Shown piece after piece: positions 11,391-22,482 of a stretch of DNA of 64,000 bases. Position 1 is the stretch's first letter. Each line of letters opens with the position of its first letter. A program made the position numbers and the translations under genes. The DNA comes from Ascaphus truei (Eukaryota; Chordata; Amphibia; Anura; Ascaphidae), in the NCBI GenBank assembly GCA_036426205.1, contig CM071579.1, positions 16,660,267 to 16,724,266 of the forward strand. Direction: 5' to 3'. The notes under the pieces are model-generated. The model saw nothing but the letters and a program-made list of their open reading frames with translations, searched no databases and was not told the DNA's origin.

Positions 11391-12078
11391 CCCTTCTTAT
11401 GTTACCTGAGATATTGTCTCTTTTCTGAGCCATTCCTGAATAGCCTGCAACACATTCTTTCCAGATTTAACGGGTACAGTAGGAGCTAATCGACATGGAG
11501 CCATGGCGGCGGATTTAATATGGTACAAGGATGGGGAAATGTATTCACTTTGTTTAAAAATTTTTTTTATATATATATATATAATCATAGGAGGCATCAT
11601 TATTATTAGATAATCTAATGTACTGCCAATAAACATGTTCTCCAATGCATTGTATAACATTTTTGAGGCCTAGAGGGTTACACAAAATGGTATTGCGCCA
11701 CTGCATCTCCATGTAACTTAATTAACTGCTAGCTGTGAATTTACCCATCCCACCAGTTTTTGACGATGCATAATTTACAGGTACATTTCTCTGCTTAGAA
11801 AAGGGCATTGTAGGATTCACAGCTTGGCAGCCAATGAAGCTGCTCCGAGATGGGCTCCAGCTGCCCCCAGGGCAGAATTCTTCGCTCCTCCATGCAGTGT
11901 ACAGTGCAGACAAACTGTAGTTGCACTTTTGCTTATACAGTGCTTATCAGAGCCTCTAGTGTGCCTAGAAGGTAAGGAAGCGTCAGGACCTAACATTTCA
12001 TATGAAAATGTAAAGAAAATTGCCTAAAAGACTCGGCTGTAGCTCATGCTGTATGAGAGCTTAAAGTGTGCATTAGTG
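11391..12078. other. Non-coding segment, nothing recognised
   Basis: AT-rich with a short AT tract (11570-11583). The short frames here resemble nothing known. The last 8 bases, CATTAGTG, are the target duplication of the next MITE. Confidence 0.4.
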
Positions 12079-12327
12079 CAGGGGGGCTCCACTCCAGTCC
12101 TCAAGCCGCCCCAACAGGACAGGTTTTCAGGATATCCCAGCTTCAGCACAGGTGGCTCTGTCAGTCCCAGCTTCAGCACAAGTGGCACAATCATTTCCTG
12201 CTTTAGCAGAGATGGTGCAGTCTTCGACTGTGCCTCTGATTGAGCCACCTGTGCTGAAGCAGGCATATCCTAAAATCCGGACCCTTTGGGGGGGTGGGGG
12301 GTTGAGGACTGGAGTTGACCACCCTTG
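12079..12327. mobile_element. hAT-type palindromic MITE, copy 3, perfect 8-bp TSD
   Basis: CATTAGTG occurs exactly at 12071-12078 and 12328-12335. The ends start CAGGGG and finish CCCTTG, and the core carries internal repeats of CAGCTTCAGCACA. An 8-bp duplication with CAGGG ends is diagnostic of the hAT superfamily. It is non-autonomous. Confidence 0.93.
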
Positions 12328-12416
12328 CATTAGTGGATGATAATTAAGGTGAATGAATATCTGGTGCTTGTAATAGACAAAAACATACGTAAAAAAGAAA
12401 TATATATATGTATATA

Positions 12417-12741
12417 CAGGCATACCCCAGTTTAAGTACACTCACTTTAAGTACACTCGCGAGTAAGTACATATCGCCCAATAGGCAAACAACAGCTCAC
12501 GCATGCGCCTGTCAGCACGTCCTGAACAGCAATACCGGCTCCCTACGAAGCTGTGCGCAACCGGGGAGACTATAGAGGCTATTACAATTGCGTTATTTGC
12601 ATCAGTTATGCACATATATGAAGATTACAGTACAGTACATGCATCAATAAGTGGGAAAAAGGTAGTGCTTCACTTTAAGTACATTTTCGCTTTACATACA
12701 TGCTCTGGACCCATTGGGTACGTTAATGTGGGGTATGCCTG
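12417..12741. mobile_element. Tc1/mariner-type MITE, copy 1
   Basis: Ends CAGGCATACCCC and GGGGTATGCCTG are perfect inverted repeats flanked by TA on both sides. The interior has paired ACTTTAAGTACA words and a GCATGCGCCTGTCAGCACG block shared with the copy at 24367. No ORF is present. Confidence 0.9.

Positions 12742-12773
<32 letters not shown>
12742..12773. repeat. (AT)n tract between two insertions
   Basis: AT dinucleotides at the right edge of the mariner MITE and the left edge of the solo LTR. The next LTR element also starts after TATATAT. Confidence 0.9.
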
Positions 12774-12774
<1 letters not shown>

Positions 12775-13595
12775 GTAGCGGTCATGTAAAATGCCTACAG
12801 TCATCTCTCCTGCTGGCAGTAAGGCCTGGTAAGTGTGGGCATGCCAGCAGTAATCATGGAGGTTTCCCCTCACACCCTGGTGGGGTGCTCTGTGTATGGC
12901 TGGGACTGGTCACATGCTCTGACTCCATGGTTAGTGATGTCAGAGATGTGTCAGCCTCAGAAGCTTACATAAGGCACAGCACTGTGTTCTAAAAGGTTGT
13001 TGCTGTGTAGTTGTTGTTCTGCTGATGAAGGAGTTCCAGCTCTTGTCAGAGCTGAGGAAGGAGTTCAAGTTATATCAGAGTGTCAGTTATGTTATAGTAA
13101 CTCCATAGGAGGCTGTGTCCAGGGACCTGGCACAGGATAGTGATTCCTGCGGGAATAGTGAATCCCTGATCTGGGTGACATACCTAACTAAAGGGAGCAC
13201 TGGCGAGATGAGCGGCTGAAGATACTCCTTGTGGAGGGCAGTTGCCCTGCCGTGTCAATAAAGATGAGTTCAGCCAGAAACCCTCTCGTGTATCTATCTG
13301 GAATGAGTGTACAGAGAGGAGCACCACGGAGGAGTTCCTCGCCAGGATCATCCCCTTGCGGACGCAGGGACCCTGGTGAGGTGGAGGCGCTGCACTGGAA
13401 CTAGGTGAGACTCAGCACACTACCTCAGCTGCCTGTCTGACGGGTCCTCCCCACACACCATCATGCGGGAGACTCAGGAGTCCTGTAGCCAGCAGGTGCA
13501 CCATCAGGCATATTCACACTGTAATGGGGTCCGGTTAGACCACAGGGGCCAATGTGAGATTGGGTGGGTCAGGCCGGGCCAGAAATACCGTTACA
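12774..13595 (+). mobile_element. Solo LTR (Gypsy-like)
   Basis: Begins TGTAGCGG and ends CCGTTACA, giving the TG...CA termini of an LTR, flanked by TATA on both sides. That is a plausible 4-bp duplication but weak in AT-rich DNA. It contains CAATAAAG near 13258 as a poly(A) signal, and the GGAGGCGCTGCACT word shared with the LTRs at 591 and 43000. No internal region remains. Confidence 0.7.
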
Positions 13596-13602
13596 TATAT
13601 AT

Positions 13603-14392
13603 TGTGACAAACGCCCCTCTTTTGTAGCGCTGACGTCTGTCTGGGTTCTTCCCGACACAGTCTTCTAGGGTTATTTATACAACAAACAGGAACATGCAAA
13701 GTATTACGTTGCTTAACTCAGGCTTCTGCCTGCTTTATTTTCATCCAAGTAAGGTACTGCAGCTTTAACATGTGAGGGCAGGAGGCACTCAGACATTTAA
13801 CCTTCAGCGGTTTACTCATATCAGTGTTATAGCATTTCACACAGTGTCACTTTTCAGAACCAAACCAAATCAAATAAACCAAATCCTATCCCATTCAGGG
13901 ATCTAACTACACATCAGAATCAGCCTCTAACTGCTGTTGGGCCAACTAACCTGGTTCCCCAGTTTAAAAGAAGGCCCTCTCATTTAGGGTCACTAGATAA
14001 AGCATAGTCTTTTAGATACAGCAATGAAGATTTGTTTGTCTTATCTGTTCTTGGTGGGAACTCGGTCCCAAGTGTCCAGGCAAATCCTATGGTACTGTGA
14101 TACTTGAAGGGGCCGTCCACCCCGAACTGGATTCAGGGGAGCAGCGACACCCCCAGCCCCCAGGCTCTAAGGAGAGAGACTGAAATGCAAACCTCTCTGC
14201 TCTAAATACCTGTGCATGTGATTAGAAGAGCAGGTGAGGGAGAACTAGACCCATTGTAATCTGTGGTCTGGATTTTCCATCCAGCAGCCTGAGTTAATGT
14301 GAAGCTGTGGAATGGATCATTTTTAACTATTCCTGCACTTTCTGACCTAAAATGGGGCAGAAAGCTGCCTAACATCTTTGGATTATGTCACA
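13603..14392 (-). mobile_element. 3' LTR of coiled-coil/IQ LTR element
   Basis: A 790-bp terminal repeat with TGTGACA/TGTCACA ends. The first 563 bases match 17247-17808 with about ten substitutions and two small indels counted by eye (about 98% identity). On the minus strand it carries an AATAAA near 13738. It directly follows the polypurine tract on the coding strand and is complete. Confidence 0.92.
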
Positions 14393-14412
14393 TATCCCCC
14401 TCCCCAGCTCAC
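14393..14412 (-). promoter_or_regulatory. Polypurine tract
   Basis: On the minus strand GAGCTGGGGAGGGGGATA lies immediately before the 3' LTR start. It is the expected primer for plus-strand DNA synthesis and confirms the element's orientation. Confidence 0.85.
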
Positions 14413-14889
14413 ACGTACTGGGGTGAGCGGCCATGGACCTCACTGGGGTGAGCGTCCTACCTGAAATACTTGAGCTAACTCCTCAGTACAATATTAAACA
14501 TTCACGACACGAATATTAACTTTTTTTTTTTTTCCCCGCGGCAATTATGGACAATAGTTTTCATCATAAGAGAATATTCTTGGCAAACATATTTTGTTGC
14601 TCTATATTAGGGAACTATTTTGAAAATAAATGTCTAGCACACATTCTTATAACCCAGGATATGCTAAATATATTCACAAAACCAGACAGTTTCTATTACC
14701 TCCCTGGGTTTTTCTACTCTAGAATATGAACCTCATTATATATTTACCAACCGAAAAGGGCATCAACCCTGTATAGTAATTTGTAGTTTAGCTACATTTT
14801 CAAAGAAGAGAAAAAATAACATTGCAATATTTCAAAATGCTTATTCTAGAGGCCTAATATAGCATAACTACACTAGCATATTTGCAAAG

Positions 14890-16919
14890 TTAAGTGATAT
14901 AGTCCACTCGTATAACATAAAAATCGGTCAGTTCCCCAAACACATTTTTTTTTCTTGACTTCCAGTCCATTACATACTCTGACTTCATTTCAACACCCGC
15001 TGCAACCTGCAAATGACTGGACTGTTTCTTTAGCTTCTGACGGAACTCTGGGGCCGGATAGTCTTTTTCTTTATATTGTGGCCCAGAGTGGCGAGATCCA
15101 GAAAAATTCAAGGCTAGCGTTGACCTTCGTCGCTTTTGCTTTGCAACCTTTGAACCTTTATGGTACTTCTTACTGCCATGTATTTTCTCACGACCATCAC
15201 TCTCAGAGATTTGGGATTTTCCCTCTGGGGCAATTATATGGTACTTAGAAGATGAAGCACTGATTACCTTGATGGGGCTCTCACTAACTCCAGCTGTACC
15301 CTGTGGCATTTTACCTTTCAGCCGGCAGGCATGTAGTCTTGGGCCTCTCTTTCCTGAGGCCTACATTTATTCAGGCGGAAGTACCGCTGGATAACCAGTG
15401 ACGCATTTCTCAGGGTTTGATAGCGAATCCTGTTCTGTGTCATCCTAGTCAGAGACTGGATTTTTATAGTTGCTCCTTTCATAATGAGGAACCTGTTTCG
15501 TACCATGTGGGCACGGTAGAATGATTGAAGAACACAGGCTGCTTTATTCCGGCGATTAAACTGACGAATTTTCATCCCTCTGTAGGCAGCCTATAGGATG
15601 ATAGTTGCGGCGCGTTTACGCCGATAATTTTCTCTTTCCCTTCTTCCTTGGATAAGAGCTTTGCAGTGCTTCTGAATTATTCGAATGCTTTTCTCCTTTT
15701 TTAATACGTTAAGTTCCTCCGCGAGAGAATTCTGTTTTGTGCATACATCTCGCAATTCTGTTCTCAGAGCGTCAATTTCTTCCTGGTGCTGGCTCTGAGT
15801 GTGCATCAATGTATTCTGTAGTGCTTCCTGCACTTCTAATTTTTCCTGAGTCAACTGTTTCTTCACTTTTTCTGCTTTGGTCAGTCAAATCTGAATTTTT
15901 CATTTTCAGACTCTCATTTTCTTGCTTTACAGTCTCTAAATCACACAGGGCAATCTCATGGGTTTGCTTCAACATTTCGAGCTCTGCGTTCAGACCGTGG
16001 CCCTCCAGGCGTGAGTTTTGCACCTCTGTGCTGAGCGCGTGAACCTCTTGTAGAGCTTTCCCGTATTTCTGTTTTAGGATAGCAATTACGATGTTGGCCT
16101 TTTCCAGACTAGTCGTCACCTCTTCCAGCTCACTCCGTAAGAGAGACTCTGTTTTCTTCAAAGCCTCGTACTCCTGTAAAGCTGGAAGTATACACCTCTG
16201 TAACTCGGCATTCTATTCTCGCTCCTTCATCCAACATTCTCGCTCCTTCACCCAACATTCTTGCTCCTTCTTGCTCCATTCTCGCTCCTCCATCACTCCC
16301 TGCCACAGGACTTCATAATCATGGTGGGCAGCTTGGAGTGCAGAAACCAAAGCCTCTTTATCCTGGATCAAGGATTCAGCTTTCCTTTGCTCCTCCTTTT
16401 CATTTGCCACTGTTCCCGTGACAATTCTGCCGGTCACTCCGGTCTGCAACACATCTCGGCGCCTTTCTGACGCATGTCCTGACAGCGCAGGTTCAAGTGG
16501 CTCGGTCACTTCCCCTGTAACTTGAGGAACAGTTTTCTTTTTCTTCTTCTTTCTCTTTGCTTTATTAGCTCCAGAGATATCAGTGATACTGGGCACACAC
16601 TCACTGGTAGCTTCCACATTTTGCTTGCACTCACTGGGCGTTGCTTGCACTCACCGGGCGTTGCTTGCTTTTGCAGCTGTTTGTCTTTGAAAATTTTGGG
16701 GCACACATCTTCCATGTGACCTACTTCACGACAGGCCCAGCATACTAAATTCATCTGTGGGTACGGCTCTCCTCCAGGGGCCACATACGAGTCGTCGTCA
16801 TCATCATCGTATGGCCTGAAGGGACACTGTTTTTCATGATTATGTGCATTACAAAACAAACATTTCACGTCGGCCATTTTAGAAACCCGGCAGGGACAAT
16901 TTGCTAGCTGCAATTTCAC
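14890..16919 (-). pseudogene. LTR-borne ORF: zinc knuckles, coiled coil, IQ-like repeats (broken)
   Basis: This is the only coding region of the element. Near the start (ATG at 16919, or MADVKC at 16877) are two Cys/His clusters: CLFCNAHNHEKQC and the canonical retroviral-type knuckle CWACREVGHMEDVC (CX2CX4HX4C), separated by an acidic run. A basic Lys-rich stretch and an 8-residue repeat with KERECW follow (16213-16290). A heptad-rich coiled coil runs from about 16190 to 15690. Five IQ-like units follow (15690-15340), such as VLQSFYRAHMVRNRF and VIQRYFRLNK, resembling the ASPM/myosin calmodulin-binding repeat. A basic tail ends at 14890. The frame is broken by a TAG near 16212, a shift near 15870, a TAG near 15588 and a shift near 15315. 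Knuckle plus LTRs suggests a Gag-like role. The IQ part has no usual counterpart in Gag. No protease, RT, RNase H or integrase was seen. Confidence 0.7.
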
Positions 16920-17035
16920 TCACTTCAGCAACTTACATACAGCACTTGCTAGCTGCAAATTCACTCACTTCAGCAAAAGGCATTAGCTTTACAAACAGTA
17001 CTTGCTAGATGCAAAAAAAAAAATTTCTTCAGCAA
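16901..17035 (-). repeat. Leader tandem repeats in LTR element
   Basis: Three degenerate copies of a unit containing TTGCTAGCTGCAAATTCACT and CACTTCAGCAA lie between the primer site and the ORF start. They sit in the untranslated leader, where a packaging signal would be expected. That role is inference. Confidence 0.7.
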
Positions 17036-17228
17036 AACATTTTGGTTTTCTGTTTGGGTTCAGGGTGCTATTGCATCCACACTTCGCACATTCTCTGTGT
17101 ATGCTAGAAGCACAACTGATATACACAGTGGGACAGACTTCACTCATAGCATCTGTACTTTACTTCAGCTGGGCGGCCATTTTAAACCCCCGCATTTATT
17201 TGCAAACCCACAGACTTTTTAGTGTCGG

Positions 17229-17244
17229 CCCGCATTCTCCACCA
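17229..17244 (-). promoter_or_regulatory. Primer binding site, tRNA-Ala-like
   Basis: Two bases inside the 5' LTR, the minus strand reads TGGTGGAGAATGCGGG. Its complement closely matches the 3' end of vertebrate tRNA-Ala, ...CCGGCATCTCCACCA, with one inserted and one missing base. This places the 5' LTR on the right side. Confidence 0.75.
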
Positions 17245-17246
17245 TA

Positions 17247-17808
17247 TGTGACAAACGCCCCTCTTTTGTAGCACTGACGTCTGTCTGGGTTCTTCCCGAC
17301 ACAGTCTTCTAGGGTTATTTATACAAACAGGAACATGCAAAGTATTACGTTGCTTAACTCGGGCTTCTGCCTGCTTTATTTTCATCCAAGTAAGGTGCTG
17401 CAGCTTTAACATGTGAGGGCAGGAGGCACTCAGACATTTAACCTTCAGCGATTTACTCATATCAGTGTTATAGCATTTCACACACTGTCACTTTTCAGAA
17501 CCAAACCAAATCAAATAAACCAAATCCTATCCCATTCAGGGATCTAACTACACATCAGAATCAGCCTCTAACTGCTGCTGGGCCAACTAACCTGTTCCCC
17601 AGTTTAAAAGAAGGCCCTCTCATTTAGGGTCACTAGATAAAGCATAGTCTTTTAGATACAGCAATAAAGATTTGTTTGTCTTATCTGTTCGTGGTGGGAA
17701 CTCGGTCCCAAGTGTCCAGGCAAATCCTCTGGTACTGTGATACTTGAAGGGGCCGTCCACACCGAACTGGATTCAGGGGAGCAGCGACACCCCCAGCCCC
17801 CAGGCTCT
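17247..17808 (-). mobile_element. 5' LTR of coiled-coil/IQ element, truncated
   Basis: Matches the first 563 bases of the 13603 LTR, then stops abruptly at 17808, where a CA-rich array begins. The missing part is the upstream U3 end of the 5' LTR, so the promoter is probably lost. No second target duplication can be read. Confidence 0.9.
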
Positions 17809-18000
17809 CACACGTGTATACACACACACGTGTATACACACACGTGTATACACACACGTGTATACACACATGTGTATACACACACATACGTGTATACACA
17901 CACACGTGTATACACATACACACACACGTACACATACACACACACATGTATACACACACACACATACAATGTATACACACAAACATGTATACACACACAC
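17809..18000. repeat. ACACGTGTATAC minisatellite / (CA)n array
   Basis: Tandem 14-22 bp units built from CACGTGTATACACACA, grading into plain CA repeats. The His/Thr/Tyr-rich and Cys/Val-rich frames over it are repeat artefacts. Confidence 0.95.
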
Positions 18001-18318
18001 ACCCCAGCACCACCACATCAGCACACCGGTATTCCATGCCCCCCCAGCACACTGGCATTCTCGGCTCCCCACCATTCCCAGCCCCCATCAACACCATCAG
18101 CACCCACACATCGCCACCTTTGCACCTCCCCCATCGGCACACCCACATCCGCACCCCCACATCAGCACCAAACCCTCCCAAATCAGCACACCAATACAAT
18201 CACCATCAGTACAGCCACAGCAGCACTACCACCGCACATGGGCCGCGTGGACCACTCCCCACCCAAATGCCACACCCACACCACAAACATCCCGGGCAAC
18301 GCCGGGGCTCTCAGCTAG
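18001..18318 (+). mobile_element. Helitron 3'-end fragment
   Basis: Ends with a CCCGGGCAACGCCGGGG hairpin, then CTCTCAGCTAG (CTAG at 18315-18318) followed by T, like the Helitrons ending at 4072 and 6375. The body is rich in ACATCAGCACACC words. No 5' TC end could be placed. It may start within the CA array, having replaced the missing LTR part. Confidence 0.7.
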
Positions 18319-18602
18319 TATACATATAAATATATTCCCAAAGTATTGTGGGGCAGCCACTGGTAAATGCTTATAATTTTATTTAAAAAAATGTAATCAA
18401 AGTCTGCAAAACCAGGATGAAAATGGTAGAAGAAAATGCACCAGATTTATCAAAAGAAAACATTTTGCTGATCACATTGAGTTTCTGCTTCATCACATTT
18501 TTGCAAATAGGAGAGTTTGATCAATAAGCACCTTATTTGTCTAGCAAAAGGCGGCAAGTTGCTTATGACATGCGAGTGTGGCAAGAATCATTAGACCAGG
18601 GG
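18319..18602. other. Non-coding segment, nothing recognised
   Basis: AT-rich spacer with no gene or repeat recognised. Confidence 0.4.
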
Positions 18603-18685
18603 CCGGCAACTTCAGTCCTCAAGGGCCACCAACAGGTCAAGTTTTAAGGATATCCCTGCTTCAGCACAGATGGCTCAGTTGTCCC
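18603..18685. mobile_element. Half copy of hAT-type palindromic MITE
   Basis: Starts with CAGGGGCCGGCAACTTCAG... and holds the CTGCTTCAGCACAGATGGCTC word, but the inverted right half is absent. It is truncated compared with the copies at 12079 and 23962. Confidence 0.7.
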
Positions 18686-20353
18686 CGGATGTAGATCTAA
18701 CTGGCTTTGTTTGCCAATCCCTTTTTATTGCACTGTCAAAATCAACCAATTACAACACTGAATGAAAGGACTGGGCATGAAACTACAGGCAAGTATCACT
18801 ACCGACCCAGATTAACCCTTTCACTGCCAGAAAGTTCAGAAACGCATATATTTCTCTATATATTTATCTGCCCCTCTAACATGGAAAAGGGTTAAGTAAA
18901 TCAGTTGACAGCTTCATCCTTTCTCATGTATTGGTCCAACATTCATTGTACTTACCTTAATTATTTATCATCTTTGTTCCATTATTAACCATGCCAAAAC
19001 TCAACAGGCTTTTTAAAGGTCCAACCTAAGACTGGAATATAAGCCCGTACCATTTTCAAAACACTGACATAGATGCTTATGGCTGTAAAATAATATCTCA
19101 TGAAAAGATACGACAAGATTTGCTAAATTTGAGTTGCTCTATTTGATGTGCAAGAATATCAGGTCAAGTTCTGCTCTGCACGGCAGATTCTGCAGTACGA
19201 TTTGTTAGATTTCAGCTATTTTTCAAAAGAAGCAAAACCTTTCTCACTTTTTCGATTTGGTGTCTTTGAAGCTGAATAACTGGCTTTCTGCGATTGCCCG
19301 GGAAAAGATCTTTTTACAGTATGTGGTGTGGACCTAGAAATCAACATCGTTCCCCGTCACAAACCTTCTGGGGGTAAAACCGCACGATTCTCAAACTCGT
19401 CTACAATAAGTTTCCTCCCAAAAAAATACCAGGCGAAATTCAATTCTGCAAGTACATATTTTTCATAAATATTTCTAAGTATGTCAACCAAAATGTAGCT
19501 TTTTTTCAACCAACTGCCAATCACAATAATCATTTGCTGACTTATCATAGCCACATGTCACGGTGAAGAAATTAGTGGTAGGTACTCGAGCTATGATAAT
19601 AAACGTTCTTGCTTAATTGCTAATTCAATACTGTAGAAGTACATTAGTTAATATGTGGATAAAGAGTGGCAATACAGTGACACCGAGGAGAAGCACTTCA
19701 TAGAAACAGTATATTTGCAGTGAATCTGCTGCTGTCTCTGCGGTTTCGTGGTTTCTGCGAGAGCCAAGTGTCGGTTGCATAAATTCCATTTGTAGGAATT
19801 AGGCTTGTACTGTGTGTTGTATACTAAGGTTCTTTATCCGTGGACCCTCACCAGGAAACCCCCGCCAACTATATTCACTTCAATCCTGTCAGCAAAAGTG
19901 GAACTGCTTATTTCGTTTAGTGAAATGATGAGCTACAGGTATGTTCCTTCATTTAAACTTTGGATTGGCCTATGTCTTTTTATTAGCATGTTTGAGTCAA
20001 ACTGCGAGCTTCCAAGTGGTCTTTCAGAATAAAGATGCTACTGTCAACATCACAGCCAGACAATAGTAAGATGCGCGTCTATCTTTGGAATGCTCACACT
20101 GTATTTTTCCTGTCCCTAGCCTATCACGTGCCACGGTATCTGGGAGAGTCACATGATTCACTGGAGTGTTTGCTGGTAACTGTTTGTGATTGAATAGCTA
20201 TGCTTGAGTTCATTTAAGTGATCAGTTGCCCTTAAAATAATAAAATCAATAATAATTGTAGTTTTGAATTCAGTTGTGAGAGGTAACAAATTATTCATGT
20301 GTCCCTTAAAACCTCAAACTCTGATGTCCGCAAACTTAAAGCGTGCTTTAGGT
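18686..20353. other. Non-coding, apparently unique DNA
   Basis: No coding exon, RNA gene or repeat family was recognised in this AT-rich stretch. Short frames at 19357 (minus) and 19805 (plus) have no recognisable motif. Confidence 0.4.
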
Positions 20354-20633
20354 TAGGGGTGTGCAAACTGGGGGGGCCCGGCGGTGACAGAGTCCCCGCG
20401 CTCTTCCCAACAACATTTAAATGAAATGCCGGGGGAGTGCGCGAGGCCTCTGTAAGTCCCTTACCTTGTCTCCACCATCTTCTGGCAACGCATCGCCAGG
20501 GCAACGTGGCATCAAATGCCGCCGCGGGGTCACATGACATCGCGCTGCCATGCCGTTGGCATGACGTCGTGACATCAGAAAATGCCGGAGAAAAGGTAGG
20601 ATGGGGCGCGAGAAGGGGGTTTGCGCACCCCTG
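20354..20633. mobile_element. hAT-type GC-rich MITE, copy 1
   Basis: Ends TAGGGGTGTGCAAAC and GTTTGCGCACCCCTG are inverted repeats. Flanks CTTTAGGT / CTTTAAGG match at 6 of 8 positions. It is GC-rich inside, with GCGTTGCC-like words, and belongs to the same family as 60719-61010. Confidence 0.8.
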
Positions 20634-20861
20634 CTTTAAGGGAATACAGATACCCTTATGTTATGTGAAGAAAGCAGACACTTTATTTATCTGTAAAATG
20701 TTTTCAGATATCATTCTCGTCTTCAGTTTACAGTAGCTAAATAAGCAGCTAAGTAAAGTAATACAAACATGTCCAAAGTAACAAACTTCGCATTGTTTTG
20801 ATGTATTCTAAAAAATAATTAATGGTAACATTGCTTCATCCATGGGGAAGTTCCTCTAGAG
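20634..20861. other. Non-coding spacer
   Basis: AT-rich; nothing recognised. Its last 8 bases, CTCTAGAG, fit the hAT target consensus. Confidence 0.4.
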
Positions 20862-21119
20862 CAGGGGTGCGCAATTCAAGTCCCCATCCCCCCACTACCC
20901 TCAATAGGTCAGGTTGTAAGGATATCCCTGCTTCAGCACAGATGTCTCAATCTGTCCCTGTTTCAGTCCTGTGCTTCGGTCCCTGCTGCAGCACAGGTGG
21001 TTTTCAGTCTTTGACTGAGCCGCTGATTGAGCCACCTGTGCTGAAGCAGGGATATCCTGAGAACCTGACCTGTTTGGGGGGGGAGGGGGGGCTTGAGGAC
21101 TGGAGTTGAGCACCCCCTG
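20862..21119. mobile_element. hAT-type palindromic MITE, copy 4
   Basis: Starts CAGGGGTGCGCAATTC and ends GAGCACCCCCTG, with flanks CTCTAGAG / CGCTACAG (6 of 8). The core includes both orientations of the GCTTCAGCACAGGTGG-like word, plus an internal duplication near 20930-20990. Confidence 0.85.
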
Positions 21120-21933
21120 CGCTACAGTAATAATTGACTACCAAAGATAACAACATAAGCAATTTTCCTAATGTGTCCCAGGAATTTGTACCTTCCTGGT
21201 AAAATGTACACTTATTTCACTATGTTCAATGCTTCTATAGAAGAAAATCTAGGACTTCCGCTTGCCAGTAAACAATAATTTCTTACAGAATTTATGTACA
21301 AGACCGTTAGTTTCCACCTCTCCATAACGCTAACAATGCGTTCATTTAATTCTACATTTCAGTAGGCTTAAAGAGGAAACCTTTGAGGAACACTGACACC
21401 CAGTTTGTATCTTACAGCTCCCTGCCCTGTTCCTCAGTATGTCCCGTTCTAGACACAAAATGTATTAAGGGAATTCCCTGCCCATTGATGGAAATTGTGG
21501 TTCAAGATCTGCGCGGTTATCGACCATTTAGGGAAAGGTAGTAGTAAGATATTAAGAGAAGGGGCACCCGATAGAGGAATAAATATGGGAACAGAAGATC
21601 TTTTTCTTAAGTGTGCAAAGCATGTGTAATTATCATACATCTTGCTACAAAGCTCTTATAAATAGCTCCAATGTGATTGTAGAAAAACACATTAGGATTT
21701 ATAGGCACATTATAATGTTCAGGATATACACAAAACCACAAGATTTCTGGCGCCAACTGAAACCTCTCTGTTTAGGAAGAATTGTCCTCTCATGTTCATT
21801 ATTTATAGGGTAAACCTCCAGCACTTTTATGTTGTGTGTTATGCTCCTGAAACAAATGGACAGCAGCAGCAAGTTCCATTGGGTTTCAAGAAGTCTTTCT
21901 TTGACTAAGAATTGTTACCGCTTCTTCCGTTAA
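21120..21933. other. Non-coding segment, nothing recognised
   Basis: AT-rich, apparently unique sequence. Confidence 0.4.
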
Positions 21934-22381
21934 AGCTGCAGTTCAGTCTTTTTTTATTTTTTTTATTTATTTTTTTACTTCAATAGTATCATGTGTGCAA
22001 TCTCTAACTACCTAAAGAACTGTATAGCTGCAGGTCAATTCGTTCTCCATGTATTGGTAGGCGAAATTTGGTGACATAATTAGAGCTGGCATATGTTTTT
22101 ATTTGCTTCTGTCAGTCAGTGGAAGCTCATGAATATTCATGAGCACTCCTGCACTGACATGTGCTATAGGGAGGGCAGGGCTGACAAAGGGGTGTGCCAG
22201 GGCTTGTGACAGGACATGAAGGGGCGGTGCCTTAGCAAATGGCTGGTAAAATAGAATACAAGAAAATTGGTCTTTCGAAGTTGTTTTTTTAAAAACAGAA
22301 AATGCTAAAAGTATTTTTTCTTACTACAGAACTGATTTATTAAAAAAAACACACATGCAGGATATTGACTGAACTGCAGCT
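21934..22381. mobile_element. TTAA-type MITE (Kolobok/piggyBac-like)
   Basis: Ends AGCTGCAGTTCAGTC and GACTGAACTGCAGCT are perfect inverted repeats, each bordered by TTAA (21930-21933 and 22382-22385). TTAA duplications are typical of Kolobok (frog T2-like) and piggyBac elements. No transposase is present, and which superfamily mobilised it is not decided. Confidence 0.85.
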
Positions 22382-22482
22382 TTAACAATGACCTAAATGC
22401 AACAGTCGAGTGAATCCCAGGTCAGAATTCCAAGTGACCTAAGTGTAATAAAGCAGCTAAGTCCCAGTAAGTGCAATTATAT

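Noticed and set aside
17809..18000. CRISPR-like regular array
   Set aside because: The units are contiguous short CA-rich repeats without unique spacers, and the genome is eukaryotic.
17681..18376. ORFs of 170-210 residues rich in His/Thr/Tyr or Cys/Val
   Set aside because: They translate the CACGTGTATACACACA array and nearby LTR/Helitron sequence, so they are repeat artefacts.
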